The notes beneath the pieces are model-generated. The model saw nothing but the letters and a program-made list of their open reading frames with translations. It was not told where the DNA came from and did no database searches. Both the position numbers and the translations under genes were made by a program. From Lunularia cruciata (Eukaryota; Streptophyta; Marchantiopsida; Lunulariales; Lunulariaceae), in NCBI GenBank assembly GCA_948567375.1, contig OX419755.1, positions 28,959,001 to 29,023,000 of the forward strand: a DNA stretch of 64,000 nt. The letters are read 5' to 3'. Positions 1 through 9,440 of the stretch are shown piece after piece. How positions within the stretch are numbered: the stretch's first letter is position 1; every line of letters begins with the position of its first letter.

Positions 1-879
1 TGAGTTTCCCAAGCTCTCATGCTTTTTGAGATGGAGGTCCTAGATTGGTTTGGGACTCACAACTACATCAGTTGGTGGAACCGAATGTTGATGAGAGAGG
101 GCGGGTGATGGGTTTTTGCACTGGTATTGCCATTGTTCCAACAATGTTAGAGGCATCCAAGCATTAAGTTTTAGGTCAGGCTATGGACCTAAATTGGTTG
201 ACCTGGATTGTGAGCCTTGGCTTGGCAAAGCTGTGTAGAATGCGCTTGATAGGCATCACCACTCTAACACTTGTGATCCCTATGCCTATCAAGATGATTC
301 AAGCACATGCTAGGGGTGATAGACCAAGTGGACATGGTGTTCTTGGGACACAACCAATAGCTACTAGGGAGAGTGGTCTACTTGGAGTCCATCCAAGTGA
401 GCGTGGTCTACTTGGATGACACTCTTGGTCTACTTGGGATGCAACTAGAGGACGATGGAGCTTTAAGGCTTGCAGCCAAAGTAGAGGGAGTTTTTCACAC
501 TGAGGTTGGGGCCTCTAGTGCTTGGGAGTATGACACCATTGCTCCCAAGGGTCTAGTGTAGTAGCCAATGGATACGTCTTCTACTCCTACAACATTTACA
601 AAGGATACTTGGGAGCCAAATCTTGGACCCAAGCTTATAGCAGAGGAAAGACGGAGAGTTTGGAGGGTCTTGAGGAGCTACACGAGTTGTTTTTCCTTTA
701 TTATGAAGTATTTGGGTGCTCTAAAAGGACCTAGTATTTGGATTGAGCTAACTAGTGATACATCAATTTTCTGACGTCCTTATCAATATGATATGGAGAG
801 GATATTGATTGAGAACCAGAGTAGTGATCTTTTTGAGGCTAGTCTGGTGGAGATTTCACATGGAGAGTATGCATCAACA

Positions 880-2000
880 ACAATGATGCCAACCAAGAAA
901 GATATGCATGCCAACTACATAGATATGCAGATGTGTGGATTGGTATGCCATGCCTATATTGGAGGAGATCTTTGATGCAATTGGGCATACAAAGGTCTTC
1001 AGTACTTTGGATCTTTGAGCAAGATATCATCAGTTGCCGGTCAAGGAGGAAGATAAGTCCTCCTTGACAAGACAAAAATTCTAGGCTATTGATCCTCACG
1101 GCAAGGATGTGTTATATTAGTGGAGGTTCTTACCATTTGGGTTAAAGAATGCTCCTATCAAGTTCCAAAGGGGCATGGATAGGATCCTAGCTAGATTGGA
1201 TTTTGCTTGGTGCTATATTGATGACCATTTGGTCTATAGCACTACTGTGGAGGAGCATGAGAGACAATTGCTGGAGGTGTTTGAGAGGTTGAGATCTCAT
1301 GGACTCAAATTACATCTTGGGAAGTGTAGGTTCTTTCATGAACAGGTTGATTATTTGGGTCACACTATCTACCCCGGAGGACTTGGTGTTCAGCAGACCA
1401 AGGTGGAGGCTTTTGCACATATTCCTTGACCTACAAATGAGAGCAAAGTGCAAGCATTCCTTGGGTTGGCAAACTTCTATTGTCAATATGTTAGAGGATT
1501 TAGTGCCATTGCCAAGGCTTTCACAAAGCTGACCAAGCTTACATAGGAGTGGTGTTGGGAAGATGAGCAAGAGAGAGCTTTTGTAGAGCTCAAGGAGAAG
1601 TTGACATATGCTCCTATTTTGAGAAGACCAATCAAAGGACAACCGTTTTAGGTTCACATTGATTGGAGTATGTTGGGGTTTGGAGCAGTGCTTACCCAAC
1701 ATGATGATGAGGGGAAGGCGTTTGTGGTGGCCTATGCTAGTTGCTCCAACAATTCAGCAGAGGTGAAGTTTAGTTCATATGAGATAGAGTGCTTGGCAAC
1801 AGTTTGGGTAGTAGCACATTTTTTATGTTACCTCTTTGGTAACCTCTTTACTCTCATCATTGATCATCAGCCACTGAAGTGGTTGATGGAGTCCAATAAG
1901 CTTTCAAGAAAGCTTGCATGATGGGCTCTGATTTTACAAGAGTATGATTTCATGGTTGTTCATAGACCTGGAGTGTTGAACTGTGATACAGATGGATTGA
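880..2000 (+). pseudogene. A1 reverse transcriptase and RNase H (decayed)
   Basis: Reverse transcriptase and RNase H of a gypsy polyprotein, which would copy element RNA into DNA in virus-like particles. The RT palm is clear: a leucine-rich stretch with AGYHQLPV-like codons near 1010-1045, the 'FLPFGLKNAP' motif near 1130-1160, and an intact catalytic YIDD at 1214-1225. The 'VDYLGHTIYPGGLGV' thumb entry is at 1346-1395. RNase H follows from about 1640, with 'VVAYAS' near 1730 and 'IDHQPLKWLMES' near 1860. Breaks include stops at 1429 and 1919-1921. The catalytic motif survives but the reading frame does not. Confidence 0.85.
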
Positions 2001-2339
2001 GTAGAAACCCATGTCTCAGCCAGCAAGATCAGACCGGAGCATGTTGGCATGGTGACCTAGATGAGGAGATGGTGCCAAGTTGGCATGCATCTACCTTTTT
2101 GTGTATATTTTTTGAGGCTTTGGTGGTATTTCTCTCAATGCATATAGGAGGAGTTATTGAGGTCATAGATCCAGAGAGTGAAGATATTGGTATAGTTTAG
2201 CGACACATTCATAATGATGTCTTAGTGATGGACTATCTTTGCAAGGAGAGAGATAGTGTTCTTCAGCAAGCCAAACAGTTCAGATTGGAGGGAAAACACC
2301 TTTTGTGTGTAAGGGAGGATGGTAGAGTGCGAGTAGCAA

Positions 2340-3250
2340 CACTTCCATCTTAGAGACCACAATTAGTCCGTCATGCTCACAAGGAGCTAGAACATTTTGG
2401 AGTAAAGTGTACCTATAGCTTACTCCAGAGTCATTATTGGTGGCATGGTATGCAGACCAAGGTACAAAAATTTGTTGCTAGATGTGTGGTTTGTGACCAA
2501 GTTAGAGCATCATTCAATGCTCCTACGCCATAGTTACACCCATTACCTATTATGGGATTAGGTTACTGTTGGAGCTTGGACTTCACTGGACCTTTATTGT
2601 TCACTATGAGACATCATCAATATGTTTTAGTGATGGTGGAGCACTTCTCCAAGTGGATTGAGTTGGTGGCACTTCTTGACAAGTCTAGTGAAGGGACGGC
2701 TTATTTGTTCCTAGATTAGGTTCTTAGTCATTTTTGTGCACCAATTGAGGTTTTGATTGATCAAGGTATAGAGTTCTTGGGGGAGTTTCAGGTCTTGTGT
2801 GACAAGGCTTTGATTGATCATCATACTATCTCCTTAGATCATCTTGAGGCTTAGCATAGAGAATGGTTCAAACGGTGATGAGAGGATTGTAAAAGTATGG
2901 TTTGTAAAGAAGCCACTTGGGAGATTGGGATCTCTAGTTACCTTGGTTGGCCACAAGCTATTGGTTCAGCTGGCAATCCTCCTTAGCATCCTTTTCTCCT
3001 TACTTTCTACTCTATGGACAAGATCTAGATTTACATGCAGCTGTTTGTCGAGATGCTATGATAGTCTTGGACTTGGATGATCTAGATATATGGGTGAGCG
3101 CTTGTTTCTCAACGGGTAGAGATCTTTTGGAGAGTGATGCCAATGGCCTTTGAGAACTTGGTGATTGCTTAGCATAGGAATACCTTACATTATGCTACTG
3201 TTCAAGGAGGAGGTTATAGACCCTTGATCTGTCAATTTCATCCAGGTGAC
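2340..3250 (+). pseudogene. A1 integrase (decayed)
   Basis: Integrase joins element DNA to the chromosome. The N-terminal zinc-binding HHCC module is readable at about 2365-2515: two His separated by a short spacer in the 'RHAHKELEHFG' region, then Cys-x2-Cys in 'CVVCDQ'. The core follows with the first Asp in 'LDFTGP' (near 2580), 'FSKWIELVAL' (near 2650) and the second Asp in the 'IDQG' stretch near 2755. The third acidic residue is near 2845. The C-terminal part continues to about 3250 ('FHPGDYVYL' region). In-frame stops include 2716-2718 and one near 2853. A2 carries the same domain at 15640-16330 on the minus strand. Confidence 0.8.
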
Positions 3251-3292
3251 TATGTATATCTACGGTAGACAACACCAACGACACTTGATGTT

Positions 3293-3475
3293 TTGATATG
3301 CCACACTATCTTGAGAGTGTGCAAGGTTTTGCCATCTAGAGTCCTTGTGTTGGAAGGACATGATCCTTCCAAACAACACCATCCTTGTTGTTTGAGAGGA
3401 TGGCATATGGCATGTATGACTCCTCCCTTCACGGTGGTTCCTCAAGAACAATGGTTATGTCCTAGATGTACTTGA
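3293..3475 (+). pseudogene. A1 PHD zinc finger, C-terminal half
   Basis: The reading frame ending at the TGA 3473-3475 carries the second half of a PHD finger. Visible are Cys33, 'GWH' with His38, Cys41, then 'PPF', 'VVP', 'QWLC' and the final Cys56-x2-Cys59. PHD fingers are Cys4-His-Cys3 zinc modules that usually read histone H3 tails. Compared with A2, about 130 bases have been lost after 'LVLEGHD', removing the first two cysteine pairs. The module directly follows the integrase C-terminus and is the last thing the polyprotein encodes. A role in targeting insertion to chromatin is inference, by analogy with chromodomains. Confidence 0.75.
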
Positions 3476-3644
3476 CCTATAGCTAGTTCATCCTTTATAT
3501 GGTATAGATTGTAGACAAGCAACTAACAATAGGGCTCAATAGCACCCGCCCTCCTTATCTTTGCCCATCATAGGGTAAACCATATACTTGGAGTCGATGG
3601 CTATCTAGAGTTAGAGGGACCTTACTACCAGCTAGAGGTGCAAT

Positions 3645-3744
3645 TGTGGCACTTTAGAGTCCATGTATGACTTATGTGTGAGTTGTGCTTCTATAGTGTA
3701 TGATGTTGACAACGATGTATGTTGTATAGCAATGTATATATGCA
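3645..3744 (+). repeat. A1 terminal direct repeat, copy 1
   Basis: This 100-bp block starts TGTGGCAC and ends ATATATGCA. It recurs in the same orientation at 4200-4299. Divergence is a few single bases. The same pair closes the A2 element on the other strand. Confidence 0.85.
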
Positions 3745-4199
3745 AGACAATTATCACATCATTTGTAGATTTGCATCTAGATTGCTCAAACATTGGAATA
3801 GCAATGATAGTAGTTAGAGGTATTTTGGCAGTATCTTGGAGATTGCTTTCCGTCGGTCAGATTTTTTGTTTTGGATATTGACTACATGGTAGGGCCATTG
3901 TCACTTGCACCATTTGCACCATTGGGTGTGCCATCAGCAGGACCGTTGGTGTGAGACCTAGGTCAAAATCAGGAGTATACCCTGGGAGTGCAGCTCCAAA
4001 GAGCTCACTTCTCTATTGTTGAGTCTTCAAGTTCCTGGCTAGAGTGGACAGAAAGCTGGTGAGTGTCACCTGGAGTCTCTTAGCTAGAGTGGGTGTGGCT
4101 TGATTGTAATCAGGGCCCAATTGTTGGTAGATCATTGAGTGACAAATTAAGTACTTATCTGATTGAGTGTGATTTGAGTTGTGTAACCAAACTCATTAT
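3745..4199 (+). other. Spacer between the A1 terminal repeats
   Basis: This non-coding stretch of 455 bases lies between the two direct repeats. It is recognisably the same as the A2 spacer (13710-14147, reverse complement), for example around 'ttgcaccattgggtgtgcc' near 3920. I see no clear primer-binding site after repeat 1 and no purine tract before repeat 2. Confidence 0.6.
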
Positions 4200-4299
4200 T
4201 GTGGCACTTTAGAGTCCATGTATGACTTATGTGTGAGTTGTGCTTCTATAGTGTATGATGTTGACAACAATGTATGTTGTGTAGTGATGTATATATGCA
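4200..4299 (+). repeat. A1 terminal direct repeat, copy 2
   Basis: Second copy of the 3645-3744 block, with the same TG start and CA end. Sequence beyond 4299 does not match what follows the A2 repeat, so 4299 is the likely 3' end of the A1 element. The five bases on either side (GCAAT and CGCCA) do not form a target duplication. Confidence 0.8.
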
Positions 4300-5194
4300 C
4301 GCCATCTCCTTGGATAGAGCAAGGAGAAGAGATGCACCAAACAAATGAGTAGCATCTAGGAGCACCAATCCCAAGGAAATACATTGGCAAAAAAGCAACA
4401 AGAAGGGGAGAGCTTGAGTCTAGCATATACAAGGAAAGGCAATCCCATAAATACTCAAAAACTAATCCTAAAGGACCACATGCTGAGAAATATGAAGAGT
4501 GGAGTAAAGCATGGGCAAAGAAATGCTCTATAAGCTATTGAATTGGCAATCAAAACTATGAAAGTCACACTTACTACCAACACTTACACTATATATACAC
4601 TTGCACTTGGAAACCCATATCTAGTTTTGGAACATGTGGTGCAAATTAATTGATTGTCTAATACCTATTGATACATGTCACCTTAGTTAGTTCCACAAGT
4701 GTGAGCTATGCCTATAGCCCTCCCAAAGCTTATATTTTTGCAGTCCCAAAGTCTTTCCACAAGTCCCCTGCCCATAGGTCTCATAGGCATCCTATAGATC
4801 CCATGCTCGTACAAGCATGGGATCTATAGGATGCCCGATCTATATGTCCCAGAGCCTACCCATTGGCCATAGCTCCCACACCTCCTGTAGTAGAATCTTG
4901 AAGCTCTTGCAAGATACATTTGTCCTAAACTTCAATTGATCATAATTTCTTTTCTAGAACTCCATTTCCATGATCTAGGTGTATATGGAAAGCCCTTGAG
5001 AAGATGCTTCCAACAAGATAAAGCATGCCTCATTTGCATTTGTATTTGTATTCATAAAGAAATATATCCCGATGTGAAGTGCATTTCTATGCACTCCCAT
5101 CAATAGAATCCCATAATTTGAAGATCTATATCATACTTACACTTTTGCACTCTTGCAAAAGATCTTTCATGTAATGACTCTTTAAGGTTTCCAT
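4300..5194. other. AT-rich stretch without a recognisable gene
   Basis: No reading frame with family features was found on either strand. The one notable structure is the 22-bp inverted repeat at 4786-4835. The right end runs into the remains of a copia 3' region. Confidence 0.5.
4786..4835. repeat. Perfect 22-bp inverted repeat with 6-base loop
   Basis: Left arm 4786-4807 begins GGCATCCTATAG. Right arm 4814-4835 is its exact reverse complement. The loop is CGTACA. A transcript would fold into an uninterrupted 22-bp hairpin. Flanks do not pair further, so it is shorter than a typical plant microRNA precursor. It could also be a fold-back transposon remnant. Confidence 0.9.
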
Positions 5195-5336
5195 AGGATA
5201 TTTTGTTGCATAGAGCATTTTTGTAATTAATCAGACTCCACACTTAAAAATCTCCTACTTAAAGTCTAACATTACTTGTCACTCTAATGTATATGACTTT
5301 TCTAATCAATTAACTTCTTTTTATAACTTTTTTTTA
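5195..5336 (-). other. Probable copia 3' non-coding/LTR remnant
   Basis: The stretch around 5215-5255 ('gactccacactt' end) is similar to 9478-9519 on the other side of the copia fragments. This fits relics of the two LTRs of one copia element, but the ends are not definable. Confidence 0.4.
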
Positions 5337-5456
5337 TAAAGTCCAATTGCCACTTTCCATTGCTTGAGCTTCTCAATTGTGATTAAGTTGGTAAAAAAAT
5401 CTATGGGATTACTTACTCCAACAATCTTTATCAAAGTTAGTATTGTGGTACTCACA
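5337..5456 (-). pseudogene. Ty1/copia RNase H, C-terminal end
   Basis: The minus-strand frame shows the typical end of a copia polyprotein: 'SNPIDFFTNLITIEKLKQW' aligns with the 'NPADMLTK...EKLK' end of Tnt1-like elements. Its upstream half lies at 9230-9440. Counting the duplicated bases TCACA only once makes the two halves read in frame. The element was therefore cut by insert F. Stops downstream mark decay. Confidence 0.75.
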
Positions 5457-5475
5457 TTTTTTGTTTTTTTTTTAA

Positions 5476-8400
5476 ATGGAGAAGAAGAAGTGTACAGAGA
5501 AGTCGGATTGCGCCTGTATGACCAAAGAAGGTGACGAAAAGAGTCTTTGGGATAAAACTCAAGGTAACGTGGCTTTGGGTCATAAGGCAAAGTACTCGGA
5601 CTGGCCCTATCAGCATGAACCCAAAGTCGACATTGGGTCAAGACGTGAAGAAGAAGCTGAAGACAAAGACAGAGAGAGAAAGAGACTTCGTAGCGGGCGG
5701 CGCAAGTGAATCCAAAGAACTTGTAACAAACTTCTTCGGAGTCGGCATAATCAAGAAAGTATTGGGGAAGAAAGTAATGACCTCGGGATCAAGAACTTCT
5801 TGATAGTGACAGGCAACAACTTCACCAAATCAGAAATTTGAGAGGAGTAGTGACTGAAGAGTGACTGATTAGCGCAGGACTATAAAATTACAAGGTGTGC
5901 AAGAAGAAGGAGCCATGTCCAGTCGCTACCCGGAGCCTATTCAGAGTCAACCCAAAGTAATGCAAATTGCAAATCCGTAGGAAGAGGAGTGGCTTAGGAT
6001 TTTGGGGACGATCTTCTACAAGAGAAAAGTGAGGAAGCACACGATGGCACCAAAAGTGAGCAAACAAAGTGCGGTGAGAGGGCTTGTGATTTGTTGATTA
6101 GATGTAATAGCGTGGATCAAAGTCTTGACAAGACTTTGTATCACGTTCTTGGCTTGGAACTAGAATTTCAGTTTTCCAGGTTTCATGGTAGAAATTGCAG
6201 CCAGTAATTGCAAAGATGGGCCAAAGCATGAGCATGAGGGGAAGAAAGGGAATCCCGTTCAATGGACAGAGGCTGATTGGAGAGTAGTGTTGGGAAGGGA
6301 AGCCGGAGAGGTAGGAGGTACCACCTTCTATTGGAAGTGTGAAGCTTTAGAAGAAACTGCCAAAGTGAAGAAGTCGTTCAATCAACCCCGCATGAAGAAT
6401 GGATATAAGGTGGATAGCTATAGAGATCTTGAGAGGAGAGGAATTGTAAGCGCGATGATGGCCTTGTTCAAGCCAGAGTGAACCACCTATGTTACTATGC
6501 AACAGGCGGTGTTCTTTCACCAAATGTTTGCGAGAGAGGCAATAGATTGGGCGAAGTGGTTGCATCAAAGAGTGGGGTAGATGATTTCCGGGTGGAGAAT
6601 GGATATGCCACCACACTACTTTGTGCCATTTGCAGCGCATTTTTACTTTGGGTTAAGCCTACTGACTTCAGAAGAGCAAAGTCAAATGAGGTCGCACTTT
6701 CATCTAGATTTGCGCAAGGAAGCCAATGCAGATGAGCAATATTATATGGAGAGAGTAAGAGAGGGAGATTGGTACTACAAAGAGAGTGAGAGAGAAAAGA
6801 TCATAGCAATTGACCTCCCAAGGGCAAGGAAGCAAACCAAGCTTGAGAGTCGGGTTGTGATTGCACCACCCCAAAAAGTTCCAAGGCTTAACCCAATGGC
6901 GGTGATGGTGAAGTCAAAGGAAGTCGTGCAGGAGGAAGAAGAAGAATCAGAAGGAGAAACCGGATCAAAGGGAGGAGTGTCAGGTGAAGAAGAGGAGTTT
7001 ATGCTATGAAGCAAAAAATTGAGTAGCGGCAGCAAAGGCAAGGCGGAAGTTCAGCAAGTGGTACAGCCGATGGAAGATGTCGGAAAGCCAAGCCCTGAGG
7101 TTTCCATGTTGGAACGGTGTAGTAAGAGAGAAGAAGAAATCGAAGCGCAACCACAAGCTGCCAAGCGGGAGAAGATCCTAAGCGTATCGGCAGTGGGGCC
7201 CAATAACCTTACTCAGAAGGAGGGTGAGAATTCTGAGGAGGAAACTTTGAAAGTACAAAGATCTTGACTTTAGAGTAAGGTACCAAGTATAGAAGAGACA
7301 AAACCCAAAGTCCGAGCCGAGGATGCAAGGAGCGAAGAAGTGGACTATTTGTCCATGGTAGTATGCGTGTTGTTGGCAATGTTGCAGGAGAAGAAGTTAG
7401 AGATGATAAGTGCCAAGCTTGATGTACCCGATGAGTTAGCGGTAGTAAAAACCTGGAGTGCCAAAACTTTGTTGTTGCAAAGTAAGCTGACAAGAGTGGA
7501 GATGGAAGTCAAAGAACTTTGGGTTGAGGAGGTTCTTTGGAGTAAGCACTTTGAGGTGACAAGGGAAGAGCTAGTCAAGAGTCGTGAGGAAGTGAAGGAG
7601 ATGATTGTGATGACTGCGGGATTGAAGGGAGAAATTGCAGCGGTACGTGTCTAACTAATACACTCCAAGGCAATTGCTGTGGTGATGGAACAAGAGCTGG
7701 AGAGTCTTAAGAAGGGGGCAGCAGAGAAAGATCAGGCCTGGCAGCGAGAGTTGACGGAGCATAGTAAAGAAGAAGATTGTTTGAGAGGGTTGGTGTGCAA
7801 GGCCGAGAAACAACTTGCTGTACATCAAAAGGAGAAGGAAGAATTGAAAGCTGAGTTTGAAGATGAGCTTCAGATGTATTGAAGTGAATTGGAAGAAGAG
7901 AGGAAGAAGGAAAAATGTACGGTGATAGAAGAAACTAGCAAAGTGGAAGGCGTCGTTAACGAAATTAAAGCCATGCTGACTATAGAGGTGGAGTGTTAAC
8001 TTGAAGAAGCGAGGTTGCACAAGTTGAGGTTGCTAGTGCAAGAAACGCATAAGAGAAAGGCAAAGGACACCGAGTTAAATAATTTTAATCCGGCTGCAAG
8101 ATTGTGTAGATAGGAAGATGTTAGAAGTGGGAGACAATGTGTGTCTTAGATTAGACCTGATTAGAACAGAGTTAGCTAAACTTTGTAGAAGAAGTAGAAG
8201 AAGTACGAAGACCCGAAGTAAGAGAAGTAGGAGTGCAGGTGTCTGCAGATTTGCCATTAGAGACATTAGAGAAGAGTGGGTCGGGAGATAAGGAGTTAGA
8301 TAGATTACCCACTAGTGGAATTTCAGATCAGGAAAAAGAATTGTTAGATTTGGTAGAGGAATTAGGAGTTGTGAGACCCAAGGATAGAGTAGTAGTGAGC

Positions 8401-8478
8401 AAAGTTACTTTGGGTTTGAAAGCCGATGATGAGGTAGACATCGGATTGGATTGGATTAGAAACAGATTTGAGATTTGA
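5476..8478 (+). pseudogene. Unidentified frame-preserved ORF of element F
   Basis: From 5810 to about 8112 one frame (phase of 6185) stays open except for about a dozen stops: for example TGA 6095, TAG 6161, TGA 6479, TAG 6578, TGA 7007, TGA 7265, TAA 7652, TGA 7880. No frameshift is needed. The last part continues in another frame to TGA 8476-8478. The stops fit single changes of Gln or Arg codons. A central block reads 'FFHQMFAREAIDW' then 'PHYFVPFAAHFYFGLSLL' (6500-6670), followed by acidic Glu/Lys-rich and coiled-coil-like sequence (6900-8112). The central block is conserved in G. I do not recognise the family. A Gag-like structural protein is possible. Confidence 0.6.
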
Positions 8479-9229
8479 AGAGGCAAATATGAAGAGGTGC
8501 ATCGTCATTTCATATCCGCAGGTTTGTAGAGTTGTTAGGAAACGGTATTTTTTTTAGAACTGTCTATTGCTTTGGTATTTAAGGGGAGCATTCACATTCT
8601 TATGTTGTTCAGTGCTCATTATTTCTATGAATAGATAAAGCAAAGTGTTGTGCAGCAGTGCTCGTCGCTTGAGCTTGATTCCAAGTATCAACTTTGTTGT
8701 GTGTTTGTGAGTGTGTGGAGAAATTTGAAGTGCATGTTAGTGTGCTTGTTGGATGTTGGATTCTGCAGCCTTGATCTTTGTTCTATGTGTTTGATCCTGA
8801 GTGAAGTGCAATCAAAGCAATGCCTTGATAGATCTAAGAGGAATTGTAGTGTTGGTAGTATTTTGCATTTGTGAGTGCAGCGTAGTGTTGATGTGAAGCA
8901 ATTTTGATCAAGGAAGTTGTACCTTCAGTGGAGGGGTGGAACACAATTCTAAGGCAAAGTCATTTTACAGTGAAGTGCCATTCATCACAATCAAGATTGA
9001 TTGGAAAGATTTGATGGAGTTGTGATAATGGAGTGCTAATTTGTGACAAGACTGAGAATCAGTCCTTGTTACTCTCTTCTGGGTGTGGTTTCTACCTGAG
9101 AGACTAAAGACGCAACCAAGAAGAACTGCAATTGTTACTTTGCTTTGTATTTGACCAATTCTGACTTGTATCTCTGCGGAAACAAACTTTACTTACACAA
9201 TTACCGCAAAAGTGATATTTGGCGGGTTG
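8479..9229 (+). other. 3' non-coding part of F
   Basis: There are no convincing frames here. It has a TATA-like box near 8576 and TG-starting sequence at about 8531 ('TGTTAGGAAACGG'), both of which resemble an LTR, but no partner copy was found in the window. It ends at 9229 against the TCACA duplication. Confidence 0.45.
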
Positions 9230-9440
9230 TCACAAGTACTCCACCATCTACCAATTCACAAATGAAATGATACATCAATTGAATATGCTTTATCTTTGCA
9301 TGAAACAAAAAATTCTCTATAAGATTGATAGCACTTTGGCTATCACTATGAAGTATATTTTCATCCTAATTCTTGCCTAGCTCTACCATCCTTGCTGGCC
9401 TTTGAGATGGCTATGTACCAACTTCTATGGTAGAAAGATC
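9230..9440 (-). pseudogene. Ty1/copia RNase H, central part
   Basis: The minus frame gives the copia RNase H signature: 'HSDSQSAINLIEN' followed by 'FHAKIKHI' and 'YHFICELVDGGVL'. The catalytic Asp of 'HSDS' is kept. Upstream the frame weakens near 9440, and the rest of pol is missing. It is the 5' neighbour of the fragment at 5337-5456, now separated by F. Confidence 0.85.

Larger units (their letters stand above)
1..4299 (+). mobile_element. Ty3/gypsy element A1 (PHD-finger family), 5' part outside the window
   Basis: A decayed Ty3/gypsy element enters at the left edge. The first 880 bases match the protease-RT linker of copy A2 (reverse complement of 32374-32720). Then come reverse transcriptase, RNase H, integrase, a PHD-finger remnant and a tail ending in two 100-bp direct repeats. 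The order RT, RNase H, integrase is seen directly and is the Ty3/gypsy order. Gag and protease lie outside the window. Stops and frameshifts break every domain. The tail after the PHD finger (3476-3644) matches the A2 tail at 14967-15105, so A1 and A2 are the same family in opposite orientation. Confidence 0.85.
5457..9229 (+). mobile_element. Insert F, unclassified element carrying a long decayed ORF
   Basis: F interrupts a copia RNase H precisely and is flanked by the 5-base duplication TCACA (5452-5456 and 9230-9234). The coding strand is plus. The left end is a T-rich run (5457-5474), which on the other strand looks like an A-rich tail next to the duplication. The right end is a 700-base non-coding stretch that contains a 'TATTTAAGG' box near 8576. 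I find no left copy of that stretch, so paired LTRs are not shown. No polymerase, integrase or transposase was recognised. It could be a non-autonomous LTR element with one LTR lost, or a retroposed copy. A relative (G) lies at 45029-48370. Confidence 0.65.

Noticed and set aside
3645-4299. Independent TRIM insertion at 3645-4299
   Set aside because: The same block with the same junction ends A2, so two independent insertions are unlikely. Kept as a question on the A family terminus.
5457-5474. T-rich run read as a transcription terminator
   Set aside because: It sits at an insertion boundary in plant nuclear DNA. An element end or A-rich tail on the other strand is a better reading.
8531-9229. 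Confident 3' LTR of F
   Set aside because: It has TG-start and TATA-like features, but no matching 5' copy and the exact boundary is GGGTTG before TCACA, so an LTR is not shown.
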